Assembly (NCBI RefSeq): GCF_017795745.1
Contig: NZ_CP059067.1
Coordinates: 4,960,001-5,024,000 of the forward strand
DNA length: 64,000 nucleotides
Direction of reading: 5' to 3'
DNA from: Rhizobacter sp. AJA081-3
Lineage (GTDB): Bacteria; Pseudomonadota; Gammaproteobacteria; Burkholderiales; Burkholderiaceae_C
Shown: positions 45,574-54,107 of the stretch, in pieces
How the letters are laid out: each line of letters opens with the position of its first letter
How positions within the stretch are numbered: position 1 is the first letter of the stretch
Translations under genes and position numbers: made by a program
The notes under the pieces: generated by a model
The model's input: only the letters and a program-made list of their open reading frames with translations
The model's database searches: none
What the model was told of the DNA's origin: nothing

Positions 45574-45738
45574 GGCGGCGTCCTCGGCAAGTGAAGTTCA
45601 TTGTAGGAGCGGGCTTGCTTCGCACGTCTTTACGAGGGTTTACGGACCGGCCGTGCACGGGCGTCGCGCGGCGTTCGTTGAAAGGTCACGAAGCGCAAAG
45701 TTCAAGACGCTTCGCCGACAACCCCAAGGACACGCACC

Positions 45739-46080
45739 ATGTTCACCTTCAAGACCCTTGCCGTCGCCGCCACGCTGGCCGTTGCCACCGCCGGCGCTTT
45801 CGCCCAGGCCGCTTCGTCGCCTGCCGCCACGCCGCGCGTCGACCAGCGCCAGGCCAACCAGGAAAAGCGCATCGACCAGGGCATCGCCTCGGGCGAGCTC
45901 AACCAGCGCGAGACGCGCCGCCTCGAGAAGCAGCAGAACGTCATCAACCGCGCCGAAGACAAGGCCAAGGCCGACGGCACGGTCACGAAGACCGAGCGCC
46001 GCAGCCTGCACAAGATGCAGAACCACGCGAGCAAACGCATCCACCACCAGAAGCACGACGCGCAGACCGCCAAGCCGTGA
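45739..46080 (+). CDS. Small secreted basic protein with two repeats
   Basis: 113 residues. A signal peptide (ending AGAFAQA) is followed by a highly charged, helical region. Two similar units are visible: NQEKRIDQGIASGELNQRETRRLEKQQ and NRAEDKAKADGTVTKTERRSLHKMQN, both alternating a GxL/GxV turn with basic helices. Similar small proteins are frequent in Burkholderiales without known function. The start ATG 45739 has a suitable spacing to a purine-rich stretch. It is between tldD (divergent) and rsmI (convergent). Confidence 0.75.
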   Translation: MFTFKTLAVAATLAVATAGAFAQAASSPAATPRVDQRQANQEKRIDQGIASGELNQRETRRLEKQQNVINRAEDKAKADGTVTKTERRSLHKMQNHASKRIHHQKHDAQTAKP

Positions 46081-46105
46081 GCCGAGAGCGGCCGGCCTGC
46101 ACGGC

Positions 46106-47026
46106 TCAGCCGCCCTGTGACTCACGCTTGCGTGCGAGGGCGCGCTCGTACAAGGCGTTGCGCGGCGCGCCGGTCAGCTCGACCGCCAGCGCCACGGCCT
46201 GCTTCAACGGCAGCGCGGCGAGCAGCGCGTCGAGCACGTGATCATGGCGATCGGGCAGCGACTCGTCGCCACTGCGATCGAGCGCATGGATCACCAGCAC
46301 GAACTCGCCGCGCAGCCGGTTCGCGTCGTCGGCCAGCCACTGCGGCAGTGTTGCGGCAGGCAGGCTCGTCACCGACTCGAACTGCTTGGTCAACTCCCGG
46401 CACACGGTGACCCGGCGCGCGCCGCAGGCCGCCGCCAGCTCTGCGGCCAGCGGCGCGATGCGGTGCGGCGCTTCGAACAGGATGGCCGTGTGTGCGTCGG
46501 CGGCGATGCGTTGCAGCGCCAGCGCACGCTCGCCGGCCTTGGCCGGCAGGAAGCCGTGGAACACGAAACCGTGGCCCAGCGCGTCGCCGGCCACGCTCAA
46601 AGCGGCGGCGGCGCTGCTGGGGCCTGGCACCGGAATGCAGCGCTGGCCGGCCGCGGTCACCGCTGCCACCAGGGCTGCACCCGGGTCGCTGACGGCCGGC
46701 GTGCCGGCGTCGCTGACGAAGGCCACGCGCTCGCCGCGCCCCAGCCGTTCGATCACGCCCGCGGCCGCTTCGCGCTCGTTGTGCTCATGCACCGCCAGCA
46801 GCGGCTTTCCCTCGACGCCCAGCGTGCGCAGCAGCGGCGCGCTGTGGCGCGTGTCCTCGCAGGCGATCGCGTCGACGAGGCCGAGCACGTGGATGGCGCG
46901 CAGGCTCAGGTCGGCGAGGTTGCCGATCGGCGTGGCCACGACGTACAGTGCGCCGGCCGGATAACTCTGGCCGCCGGCCGCCGCAGCGGCGGCCTGCCGC
47001 AACAACGAGGCGTCGATGGTGTTCAC
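46106..47026 (-). CDS. rsmI: 16S rRNA (cytidine1402-2'-O)-methyltransferase
   Basis: 306 residues. RsmI methylates the ribose of C1402 in 16S rRNA. The tetrapyrrole-methylase fold shows LYVVATPIGNLADLSLRAIHVL, ACEDTRHSAPLL, AFVSDAGTPAVSDPGAALV, and PVPGPSSAAAALSVAG; the C-terminus ends in the short helical RsmI extension. The start is probably GTG 47026: no in-frame ATG occurs at a sensible place until 47119. That start overlaps yraN by 11 bp in divergent orientation. No clear ribosome site is visible before GTG. Confidence 0.94.
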   Translation of the reverse strand: MNTIDASLLRQAAAAAAGGQSYPAGALYVVATPIGNLADLSLRAIHVLGLVDAIACEDTRHSAPLLRTLGVEGKPLLAVHEHNEREAAAGVIERLGRGERVAFVSDAGTPAVSDPGAALVAAVTAAGQRCIPVPGPSSAAAALSVAGDALGHGFVFHGFLPAKAGERALALQRIAADAHTAILFEAPHRIAPLAAELAAACGARRVTVCRELTKQFESVTSLPAATLPQWLADDANRLRGEFVLVIHALDRSGDESLPDRHDHVLDALLAALPLKQAVALAVELTGAPRNALYERALARKRESQGG

Positions 47027-47399
47027 GGGTCGGCAGACGACGAAGGCGATCGGGGATGCGGGCGAGGCGCTCGCGCTGAAACATCTGCAGCGCGCGGGCC
47101 TGGTGCTGGTGGAGCGCAATTATCGGGTCGCGCGCGGACCCAGCGCGCGCGGTGGCGAAGTCGACCTGATCCTGCGCGATCAAGACGGCACGCTGGTGTT
47201 CGTCGAGGTGCGCGCCCGCAGCGACGCCGGCCATGGCGGCGCGGCAGCCAGCGTGGGCTCGGCCAAGCAGCGCCGCATCGTGCTCGCGGCGCGTCACTAC
47301 CTGATGCGGCTGGCCGCCCCGCCGCCCTGCCGGTTCGACGTGGTCGCCCTCGACGGCGCGCGCATCGAGTGGCTTCGCGCCGCCTTCGACGCTTCGTGA
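47016..47399 (+). CDS. UPF0102 family protein YraN
   Basis: 127 residues. YraN has an endonuclease-like fold: GEALALKHLQRAGLVLVERNYRV, and the core GGEVDLILRDQDGTLVFVEVRAR contains the Glu-Asp-(Glu-x-Arg) pattern of restriction-enzyme-like nucleases; Lys in the usual ExK is Arg here. Its cellular role is unresolved. It overlaps rsmI by 11 bp with opposite direction, as in many proteobacteria, and precedes the SIS gene. Confidence 0.9.
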   Translation: MVFTGRQTTKAIGDAGEALALKHLQRAGLVLVERNYRVARGPSARGGEVDLILRDQDGTLVFVEVRARSDAGHGGAAASVGSAKQRRIVLAARHYLMRLAAPPPCRFDVVALDGARIEWLRAAFDAS

Positions 47400-47410
47400 C
47401 ACCGTGTCAC
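47396..47410. promoter_or_regulatory. Inverted repeat upstream of the SIS gene
   Basis: GTGACAC-C-GTGTCAC is a perfect 7-1-7 inverted repeat. It spans the yraN stop codon and lies 51 bp before the SIS gene. It could be an operator; no regulator is adjacent and the position at a gene end could also fit an RNA hairpin. Confidence 0.35.
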
Positions 47411-47460
47411 CTCTGTGCACGGAACCGCGGCGACGAGTGCGTGTCTTATGATCGGCGACC

Positions 47461-48057
47461 ATGCTTGAACAACGCATCCAGCAGCAATTCTTCGACAGCG
47501 CAGACCTGAAGTACGCCGCCGCAGAGATCCTGTCCAAGCCCATCGCCGACGCAGTGAACACGGTGGTGGGCTGCATCACAGCCGGCGGCAAGGTACTCGC
47601 GTGCGGCAACGGCGGCTCGGCCAGCGACGCGCAGCACTTCGCGGCCGAGTTCATCGGGCGCTTCGAACGCGAGCGTCCCGGCCTCGCGGCCATCGCGCTG
47701 ACCACCGACACGTCGATCATCACGGCCATCGGCAACGACTACGACTTCAACTCGATCTACTCCAAGCAGGTGCAGGCGCTCGGCGCGCCCGGCGACGTGC
47801 TGCTGGCCATCAGCACCAGCGGCAACTCCGCCAACGTGCTGGCCGCGGTGGAAGCCGCACGCGCAAAGGACATGACCGTCATCGCGCTGACCGGCCGCGG
47901 CGGCGGCAAGCTGCGCGAGCGGCTCGGCGAAACCGACGTGCACATCTGCGTGCCGCACGAGCGCACCGCGCGCATCCAGGAAGTGCACATCCTCGTGCTG
48001 CACTGCCTGTGCGATGCGGTCGACCTTCAACTGCTCGGTGAACAGGAAAACACATGA
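47461..48057 (+). CDS. SIS domain protein, DiaA/GmhA-like
   Basis: 198 residues of the phosphosugar isomerase (SIS) fold. The motif VLACGNGGSASDAQHFAAEFIGRFERERPGLAAIAL and the later AISTSGNSANVLAAVEAA are the two phosphate-binding loops. Sequence type is shared by sedoheptulose-7-phosphate isomerase GmhA and DiaA, a regulator of DnaA in E. coli. The position between yraN and a BON lipoprotein matches diaA, so I prefer that. A TATGAT lies 9 bp upstream of ATG and might be a -10. Its stop overlaps the next gene by 4 bp. Confidence 0.88.
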   Translation: MLEQRIQQQFFDSADLKYAAAEILSKPIADAVNTVVGCITAGGKVLACGNGGSASDAQHFAAEFIGRFERERPGLAAIALTTDTSIITAIGNDYDFNSIYSKQVQALGAPGDVLLAISTSGNSANVLAAVEAARAKDMTVIALTGRGGGKLRERLGETDVHICVPHERTARIQEVHILVLHCLCDAVDLQLLGEQENT

Positions 48058-48716
48058 CCCTTCGCTCCAGACTCGTTCGCCCGACGTTCGTGCTCGCCGC
48101 CGTGGCGACTTCCGCCCTGATATCGGCCTGCGCGCCGCTGCTCGTCGGCGGCGCGGTGATGGGCACTTCGCTCATGGTGACCGACCGCCGCACCTCGGGC
48201 ACCCAGCTCGAGGACCAGGCCATCGAGCTGAAGGCGATGACGCGCACGCGCGAAGCCGTCGGTGAGCGCGGCCACGTCAACGCGACCAGCTACAACCGCA
48301 CGCTGCTGCTGACAGGCGAAGTGGCGGCCGACACCGACAAGGTCGCCGTCGAGCAGGCCGTGGCCAAGATCGAGGGTGTGCGCACCGTCGTCAACGAGTT
48401 GGTGGTGGCGGGCTCGTCCTCTCTGGCCGCCCGCTCGAACGACGCCATCCTGACCAGCAAGGTGAAGGCGAGCTTCATCGACGCGAAGGACGTGTTCGCC
48501 AACGCGATCAAGGTCGTCAGCGAACGCGGCACCGTCTACCTGATGGGCCGTGTCACCGAGCGCGAAGCCAATCGCGCCTCCGACATCGCGCGCAGCGTGA
48601 GCGGCGTGCAGAAGGTGGTGCGCGTATTCGAGGTGATCACCGAGGCCGAGCTGGCCGACCTGCAGCCCAAGCAAGGGCAGACCCAGGCGCAGCCGCAACC
48701 GCAGCCGAAGCCGTAG
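48054..48716 (+). CDS. BON domain lipoprotein, DolP/YraP-like
   Basis: 220 residues. Signal peptide with lipobox ALISACAPL, so an outer-membrane lipoprotein. Two BON domains follow (roughly residues 50-115 and 130-200), with Gly residues at their usual places (LLLTGEV, VYLMGRV). The C-terminus is a Gln-Pro repeat tail. E. coli DolP supports outer-membrane integrity and BAM function. ATG 48054 overlaps the SIS gene stop, so both are translated together. Confidence 0.92.
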   Translation: MTLRSRLVRPTFVLAAVATSALISACAPLLVGGAVMGTSLMVTDRRTSGTQLEDQAIELKAMTRTREAVGERGHVNATSYNRTLLLTGEVAADTDKVAVEQAVAKIEGVRTVVNELVVAGSSSLAARSNDAILTSKVKASFIDAKDVFANAIKVVSERGTVYLMGRVTEREANRASDIARSVSGVQKVVRVFEVITEAELADLQPKQGQTQAQPQPQPKP

Positions 48717-48737
48717 GCCCTCGTCTCGGGCCGCCGG

Positions 48738-49631
48738 TCAGCGCAGGCGCTTGATCAGGCTCGAGGTGTCGAGCCGGTTCGCGCCCTGTGCCTGCAGGTC
48801 GGCGTAGAACTGGTCGACCAGCGCGGTGACGGGCAGCCGGGCGCCGTTGCGCCGGGCCTCGTCGAGCACCAGGCCGAGGTCCTTGCGCATCCAGTCGATC
48901 GCGAAGCCGAAGTCGAACTGGCCCTCGACCATCGTCGGGCCGCGGTTGTCCATCTGCCAGCTCTGCGCGGCGCCCTTGCCGATCACGCCGAGCACGGCCT
49001 TCATGTCGAGGCCGGCCTTCTCGCCGAAGGCGATGGCCTCCGACAGGCCCTGCACCAGACCGGCGATGGCGATCTGGTTCACCATCTTGGCGAGCTGACC
49101 TGCCCCGTGCGGGCCGAGCAAGTTGACGGCTTTCGAGAAAGCCATCGCCACCGGCTTCATGGTCTCGAAGGCGGCCGCATCGCCGCCGCACATCACCGTC
49201 AGCGCGCCGTTGATCGCGCCGAGGTTGCCGCCGGACACCGGCGCGTCGATGAACTGCAGGCTGCGTTTCGCAGCCTCGGCGCCCAGCTCGCGCGCCACCT
49301 CGGCCGAGGCCGTGGTGTGGTCGACGAAGATCGCGCCGGGCTTCATGCCGGCGAAGGCGCCGTCGTCGCCGAGCGTCACCGAGCGCAGGTCGTCGTCGTT
49401 GCCGACGCAAGCGAAGACAATGTCGGCCCCCTTGGCGGCTTCGCGCGGCGTGGCGGCATGGCAGCCGCCGTACTCGGCCGCCCATTGCACGGCCTTGGCC
49501 GCGGTGCGGTTGTAGACCGTGGTGCGGTGCCCGGCGCGGGCCAAGTGGCCGGCCATCGGGTGGCCCATCACCCCCAGGCCGAGGAAGGCGACGTCGCCCG
49601 CCGGCGTGGGTTCGTAGGTTCGGGTGCTCAT
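48738..49631 (-). CDS. NAD(P)-dependent beta-hydroxyacid dehydrogenase (3-hydroxyisobutyrate dehydrogenase family)
   Basis: 297 residues. The Rossmann motif is VAFLGLGVMGHPMAGHLARAGH; also present are the substrate-binding DAPVSGGNLGAINGALTVMCGG and the catalytic Lys in GAGQLAKMVNQIAIA. The family includes 3-hydroxyisobutyrate, tartronate semialdehyde and glyoxylate/succinic semialdehyde reductases; the sequence does not decide. ATG 49631 sits right at the Rossmann start. A terminator separates it from pilU. Confidence 0.9.
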   Translation of the reverse strand: MSTRTYEPTPAGDVAFLGLGVMGHPMAGHLARAGHRTTVYNRTAAKAVQWAAEYGGCHAATPREAAKGADIVFACVGNDDDLRSVTLGDDGAFAGMKPGAIFVDHTTASAEVARELGAEAAKRSLQFIDAPVSGGNLGAINGALTVMCGGDAAAFETMKPVAMAFSKAVNLLGPHGAGQLAKMVNQIAIAGLVQGLSEAIAFGEKAGLDMKAVLGVIGKGAAQSWQMDNRGPTMVEGQFDFGFAIDWMRKDLGLVLDEARRNGARLPVTALVDQFYADLQAQGANRLDTSSLIKRLR

Positions 49632-49641
49632 GTCGTGTCCC

Positions 49642-49671
49642 AAAAAGAACACGGCCTCTGACGAGGCCGTG
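49642..49671 (-). terminator. Intrinsic terminator downstream of pilU
   Basis: CACGGCCTC (49650-49658) and GAGGCCGTG (49663-49671) form a perfect 9-bp stem with loop TGAC. On the minus strand it is followed by a TTCTTTTT run (49642-49649). It follows the pilU stop by 23 bp and should stop transcription before the dehydrogenase gene. Confidence 0.8.
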
Positions 49672-49693
49672 CGGTGTTCGGCGAAGCGCCAGA

Positions 49694-50830
49694 TTACACG
49701 ATCGTCAGGTGCTCCGTGCCGGCCGCGAGGTCGGAGCTGCGCGCGCGCTGGCTGTGCAGCTTGACCTGCAGGCGCAGGTCGTTCACCGAGTCGGCATTGC
49801 GCAGGATGTCTTCGTAGGTGACGAGGTTGCTCTCGTACAGATCGAACAGCGCCTGGTCGAAGGTCTGCATGCCGAGCTCGCGCGAGCGCTTCATCAGGTC
49901 CTTGATGTCGGAGACCTCGCCCTTGAAGATCATGTCGGCGATCAGCGGCGTGTTCAGCAGGATCTCGACGGCGGCGACGCGGCCCTTGCCTTCCTGGCGC
50001 GGCAGCAGTCGCTGCGAAACCAGGCCCTTGAGGTTGAGCGACAGGTCCATCAGCAACTGGGCGCGCCGCTCTTCCGGGAAGAAGTTGATGATGCGATCCA
50101 GCGCCTGGTTGGCGCTGTTGGCATGCAGCGTGGCCATGCACAGGTGGCCGGTCTCGGCGAAGGCCACCGCGTGCTCCATCGTCTCGCGGTCGCGGATCTC
50201 GCCCATCAGGATCACGTCGGGCGCCTGGCGCAGCGTGTTCTTCAGCGCTGCCTCCCAGCCATCGGTGTCGATGCCGACCTCTCGCTGCGTGACGATGCAG
50301 TTCTTGTGCGGGTGCACGAACTCGACCGGATCCTCGATCGTGATGATGTGGCCGTGCGTGTTCTCGTTGCGGAAGTCGACCATCGCCGCCAGCGAGGTGC
50401 TCTTGCCCGAGCCGGTGGCGCCGACGAAGATCACCAGGCCGCGCTTGGTCAGCGCCACGTCCTTGAGCACCTGCGGCAGATTCAGCGTGTCGATGGTCGG
50501 CAACGTCTGCGGGATCGTCCGCATCACCAGGCCGACATTGCCCTGCTGCACGAAGGCGTTGACGCGGAAGCGACCGATGCCCTGCGGCGAGATCGCGAAG
50601 TTGCACTCCTTGGTGCGCTCGAACTCGGCGGCCTGCTTGTCGTTCATCACCGAGCGCGTCAGTGCCAGCGTGTGCGCACCGGTCAGCGGCTGCGGCGATA
50701 CCTTCGTCACCTTGCCGTCGACCTTGATCGCGGGCGGGAAGTCGGCGGTGAGGAACAGGTCCGAACCGTTGCGCGACACCATCAGGCGCAGCAGGTCGTT
50801 GACGAATTTGGATGCCTGGTCGCGTTCCAT
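49694..50830 (-). CDS. pilU: Type IV pilus retraction ATPase PilU
   Basis: 378 residues of the PilT family. PilU assists PilT in depolymerising type IV pili. Motifs: Walker A FVGATGSGKST, Asp box IITIEDPVEFVH, Walker B VILMGEIRDRETMEHAVAFAETGHL and His box CMATLHANSANQALDRIINFFP. It is longer than PilT at the C-terminus (QVKLHSQRARSSDL), as is usual for PilU. It follows pilT by 21 bp. Confidence 0.94.
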   Translation of the reverse strand: MERDQASKFVNDLLRLMVSRNGSDLFLTADFPPAIKVDGKVTKVSPQPLTGAHTLALTRSVMNDKQAAEFERTKECNFAISPQGIGRFRVNAFVQQGNVGLVMRTIPQTLPTIDTLNLPQVLKDVALTKRGLVIFVGATGSGKSTSLAAMVDFRNENTHGHIITIEDPVEFVHPHKNCIVTQREVGIDTDGWEAALKNTLRQAPDVILMGEIRDRETMEHAVAFAETGHLCMATLHANSANQALDRIINFFPEERRAQLLMDLSLNLKGLVSQRLLPRQEGKGRVAAVEILLNTPLIADMIFKGEVSDIKDLMKRSRELGMQTFDQALFDLYESNLVTYEDILRNADSVNDLRLQVKLHSQRARSSDLAAGTEHLTIV

Positions 50831-50851
50831 GATTCAGCGTTCCTTCAGGGC

Positions 50852-51895
50852 TCAGCCAGGGAAGTTCTCGGGGAACTTGGCTTTGGCGCGTGCTTCGGCC
50901 GGCGAGATCACGTTGCGCCGCACCAGGTCGGCGAGGTTCTGGTCGAGCGTCTGCATGCCCATGCTGTTGCCGGTCTGGATCGACGAGTACATCTGCGCGA
51001 TCTTGTTCTCGCGGATCAGGTTTCGGATGGCCGCCGTGCCCAGCATGATCTCGTGCGAGGCGACGCGGCCGCTGCCGTCCTTGAGCTTGCACAGCGTCTG
51101 CGAGATCACGCCGATCAGCGACTCCGACAGCATCGCGCGCACCATCTCCTTCTCGGCCGCCGGGAACACGTCGACCACCCGGTCGACCGTCTTCGCCGCG
51201 CTCGAGGTGTGCAGCGTGCCGAACACCAGGTGGCCGGTTTCCGCGGCAGTCAGCGCCAGGCGGATGGTTTCCAGGTCGCGCATTTCGCCCACGAGGATGG
51301 CGTCCGGGTCCTCGCGCAGCGCGGAGCGCAGCGCGTTCGAGAAGCTCAGCGTGTGCGGGCCGACCTCGCGCTGGTTGACCAGGCACTTCTTCGACTCGTG
51401 AACGAACTCGATCGGGTCTTCCACCGTGAGCACGTGGCCGAACTCGTTCTCGTTGAGGTGATTGACCATCGCCGCCAGCGTGGTCGACTTGCCCGAGCCG
51501 GTCGGGCCGGTCACCAGCACCAGGCCGCGCGGCTTGAGCGCCAGTTCGGCGAACACCTTCGGCGCGTTGAGCTGCTCGAGCGTGAGGATCTTCGACGGAA
51601 TCGTCCGGAACACGGCGCCGGCGCCGCGGTTCTGGTTGAAGGCGTTGACGCGAAAGCGCGCCAGGCCCTGGATCTCGAACGAGAAGTCGCACTCCAGCGT
51701 CTCTTCGTAGGCCTTGCGCTGCGAGTCGTTCATGATGTCGTACACCATGTCGTGCACTTGCTTGTGCTCGAGCGGGTCGACGTTGATGCGGCGCACATCG
51801 CCGTGCACCCGGATCATCGGTGGCAGTCCGGCGGACAGGTGCAGGTCAGACGCCTTGTTCTTGACCGAGAACGCCAGCAGTTGGGTGATGTCCAT
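50852..51895 (-). CDS. pilT: Type IV pilus retraction ATPase PilT
   Basis: 347 residues, the length of typical PilT. It drives pilus retraction, twitching motility and DNA uptake. The N-terminus is MDITQLLAFSVKNKASDLHLSAGLPPMIRVHGD; Walker A is LVTGPTGSGKST, the Asp box VLTVEDPIEFVH, Walker B AILVGEMRDLETIRLALTAAETGHL, and the His box VFGTLHTSSAAKTVDRVVDVFP. ATG 51895 begins the usual N-terminus; the longer frame overlaps the divergent yggS. The two genes are an operon. Confidence 0.96.
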   Translation of the reverse strand: MDITQLLAFSVKNKASDLHLSAGLPPMIRVHGDVRRINVDPLEHKQVHDMVYDIMNDSQRKAYEETLECDFSFEIQGLARFRVNAFNQNRGAGAVFRTIPSKILTLEQLNAPKVFAELALKPRGLVLVTGPTGSGKSTTLAAMVNHLNENEFGHVLTVEDPIEFVHESKKCLVNQREVGPHTLSFSNALRSALREDPDAILVGEMRDLETIRLALTAAETGHLVFGTLHTSSAAKTVDRVVDVFPAAEKEMVRAMLSESLIGVISQTLCKLKDGSGRVASHEIMLGTAAIRNLIRENKIAQMYSSIQTGNSMGMQTLDQNLADLVRRNVISPAEARAKAKFPENFPG

Positions 51896-51965
51896 GGGGT
51901 AACCGGATGTACGAGTCGCGGAAGCGGCGCGGCGTGCGCCGTCGCGTGGATACTCTCGGCGCATT

Positions 51966-52655
51966 ATGGCGACGATCTCCAGCAACATACAACAAGTGCG
52001 CGCTCGCATTGCGCAGGCCTGCGACAGCGCGCGGCGCCCCGTGCAAAGCGTCACGCTGCTGTGCGTGAGCAAGACCTTCGGGCCTGATGCGGTGCGCGCT
52101 GCGCACGCAGCCGGCGAGCGCTGTTTCGGCGAGAACTACGTGCAGGAGGCGCTCGACAAGATCGCTGCGCTGGCCGACCTGCGCGAGTCAATCGAGTGGC
52201 ATCTGATCGGCCCGCTGCAGAGCAACAAGACGCGCGTGGTGGCCGAGCAGTTCGACTGGGTGCACTCGGTCGACCGGCTGAAGATCGCGCAGCGGCTGTC
52301 CGAGCAGCGCCCCGCCCACCTGCCACCGCTGCAGCTGTGCCTGCAGGTCAACATCAGCGGGGAGGCGAGCAAGAGCGGCCTGGCGCCCGCCGAAGTGAGC
52401 GCGGTGGCGCAGGCCGTCGCGGCGCTGCCGCGGGTCGTGCTGCGCGGCCTGATGGCGATTCCCGAACCGGCCGGCGACCAGCAGGCGCAGCGTGTGCCGC
52501 ACCGCGCGCTGCGCGAGTTGCTGGAGCAGTTGCGCGCGCAGGGCCTGCCGCTCGACACGCTGTCGATGGGCATGAGTGCCGACCTCGACGCGGCCATCCT
52601 GGAGGGCGCGAGCATCGTTCGGGTCGGCAGCGCGATCTTCGGCGCACGCGGCTGA
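51966..52655 (+). CDS. PLP-binding protein YggS (PLPBP)
   Basis: 229 residues. YggS/PROSC binds pyridoxal phosphate and helps PLP homeostasis; it lacks known catalysis. PLP Lys36 lies in LLCVSKTFG; other parts are RCFGENYVQEAL, EWHLIGPLQSNKTRVV, LCLQVNISGEASKSGLAPAEV, and the phosphate loop LSMGMSADLDAAILEGASIVRVGSAIFG (split: LSMGMSADLD and VRVGSAIFG). Divergent from pilT, the arrangement common in proteobacteria. Confidence 0.94.
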   Translation: MATISSNIQQVRARIAQACDSARRPVQSVTLLCVSKTFGPDAVRAAHAAGERCFGENYVQEALDKIAALADLRESIEWHLIGPLQSNKTRVVAEQFDWVHSVDRLKIAQRLSEQRPAHLPPLQLCLQVNISGEASKSGLAPAEVSAVAQAVAALPRVVLRGLMAIPEPAGDQQAQRVPHRALRELLEQLRAQGLPLDTLSMGMSADLDAAILEGASIVRVGSAIFGARG

Positions 52656-52736
52656 GCGGGGCCTGCAGCCGTGGCGGCGGTGCCGCACAATGCGCGCCGA
52701 TCAGCCCGCGCTCCAGACGGGCCAGGGAGTGACCAG

Positions 52737-53528
52737 ATGATTCGATGCGCAACAGCGCTGGTGGCCGCTTTGCTCGTGGCCGGTTGCGGCAAGCAGGGCG
52801 TGGAACTCGGCCAGGGCGGCTCGGTGGTCACCGGCTCCGGCGGCTCGGCGGGGGCCCAAGGGGCCGCCAAGGAACTCGCGCGCTGCGAGGCGCCGGTGGC
52901 GGTGGTTTCGCTGGTCGAGAACCAGCATGGCTACGTCGGCATCGGCCGTGGCGGTCTGCCCGAGTCGCCGCTGCCGCTGGTGCGCGTGCTCATGCAGCAG
53001 AGCGGATGCTTTCGCATCGTCGACCGCAACGCCGGCCTCGACGCCACCGTGCGCGAGCAGGAGCTGAAGGACAAGGGCGTGCTGCGCCAGGACGACACCA
53101 CCGTGCGCAAGGGCCGCGGCATCGTCGCGCAATACAGCGTCGTGCCCAGCCTGACCTTCAGCGAGCAGGACGCGGGCCGGCAGATCGGCGGCATCCTGGC
53201 GCAGATCCCCTTCCTCAACAAGCTCGCCGGTGCGGCGGAGCAGGTCAAGCTCAAGGAGGCGCAGGTCGTGCTGCTGCTCACCGACAACGAGACCACCGAG
53301 CAGCTCTCCTCGGCCACTGGCGCGGCGCGTACCACCGACCTCGGCCTGGGCGGCCTGGTGATCGGCAAGACTGGCGGCGCCGGCGGCATGGGCTGGAGCA
53401 ACACCAACGAAGGCAAGGTGATCGCGGCCGCTTTCCTCGACGCGCACAACCACCTCGTCGAACAGGTGCGCGTGCTCGCCGCCAAGCCGCTGCCCGAGCC
53501 GGTGCGGACCAGCGCGAAGGCGAAGTGA
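52737..53528 (+). CDS. CsgG/HfaB-like lipoprotein
   Basis: 263 residues. Lipobox LLVAGCGKQG (Cys at 17) indicates an outer-membrane lipoprotein. The region from about residue 50 resembles the CsgG/HfaB family: PVAVVSLVENQHGYVGIGRGG, VRVLMQQSGCFRIVDRN and GIVAQYSVVPSLTFSEQDAG (the last two are conserved). CsgG is the curli export pore; relatives serve other envelope functions. No curli genes are near, so the role is open. ATG 52737 puts the signal peptide first. It follows yggS by 81 bp. Confidence 0.78.
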   Translation: MIRCATALVAALLVAGCGKQGVELGQGGSVVTGSGGSAGAQGAAKELARCEAPVAVVSLVENQHGYVGIGRGGLPESPLPLVRVLMQQSGCFRIVDRNAGLDATVREQELKDKGVLRQDDTTVRKGRGIVAQYSVVPSLTFSEQDAGRQIGGILAQIPFLNKLAGAAEQVKLKEAQVVLLLTDNETTEQLSSATGAARTTDLGLGGLVIGKTGGAGGMGWSNTNEGKVIAAAFLDAHNHLVEQVRVLAAKPLPEPVRTSAKAK

Positions 53529-53561
53529 TCGCTGCGCGAGAGGGCGGCTCGCGTCGGCGGT

Positions 53562-54047
53562 TCAGATCGCCAGCTGCGTGGTGTTCTTCACCTCTTCCAT
53601 CACCGCGTAGGTGCGCGTCTCGCGCACGCCCGGGAGCGCCCAGATGACCGAGCCCACCAGTTCGCGGTAGGCCTGCATGTTGGCCACGCGCGTCTTGATC
53701 AGGTAGTCGAAGCCGCCGGCCACCAGGTGGCATTCCTGGATCTCGGCGCGCACCTGTACTGCCGCCTTGAAGGCGTTCATCGCATCGTGCGTGGTGCGGT
53801 CCAGCACCACCTCGATGAAGACCAGCATGCCGGCGCCGAGCTTGTCGGGGTTCAACCGCGCCTCGTAGCCGAGGATGAAGCCGTCGCGCGTCAGCCGCTT
53901 GACGCGCTCGAGCACCGCGGTGGGCGACAGGTGAACTTCTTCTGCCAGCTTCAGGTTGGAGATGCGCCCGTCCTTCTGAAGAACGCGCAGGATGCGGGTG
54001 TCGATCTTGTCGAGGGCGTAGGCGCGGTCGGCGTCGTCGGTCGTCAT
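53562..54047 (-). CDS. Lrp/AsnC family regulator, probable proline regulator (PutR-like)
   Basis: 161 residues. The N-terminal helix-turn-helix is LDKIDTRILRVLQKDGRISNLKLAEEVHLSPTAVLERVKRL; the C-terminal domain is the RAM/AsnC effector domain (FIEVVLDRTTHDAMNAFKAAVQVRAEIQECHLVAGGFDYLIK). Being divergent from putA with a perfect inverted repeat between them, it is the likely proline-responsive activator of putA, as PutR is in Agrobacterium and Rhodobacter. This role is inferred from position. Confidence 0.9.
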   Translation of the reverse strand: MTTDDADRAYALDKIDTRILRVLQKDGRISNLKLAEEVHLSPTAVLERVKRLTRDGFILGYEARLNPDKLGAGMLVFIEVVLDRTTHDAMNAFKAAVQVRAEIQECHLVAGGFDYLIKTRVANMQAYRELVGSVIWALPGVRETRTYAVMEEVKNTTQLAI

Positions 54048-54107
54048 GGGCTGGCCGAAGTTATGGCGGTTGAGGGCGGGTCGTTTGGCGATTAATCCTA
54101 GCGGCCC

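Noticed and set aside
47447-47452. TATGAT just before the SIS gene as a -10 element of a leaderless transcript
   Set aside because: No -35 hexamer is visible at 16-18 bp upstream and the distance to ATG is very short; it is noted only as a possibility in the gene entry.
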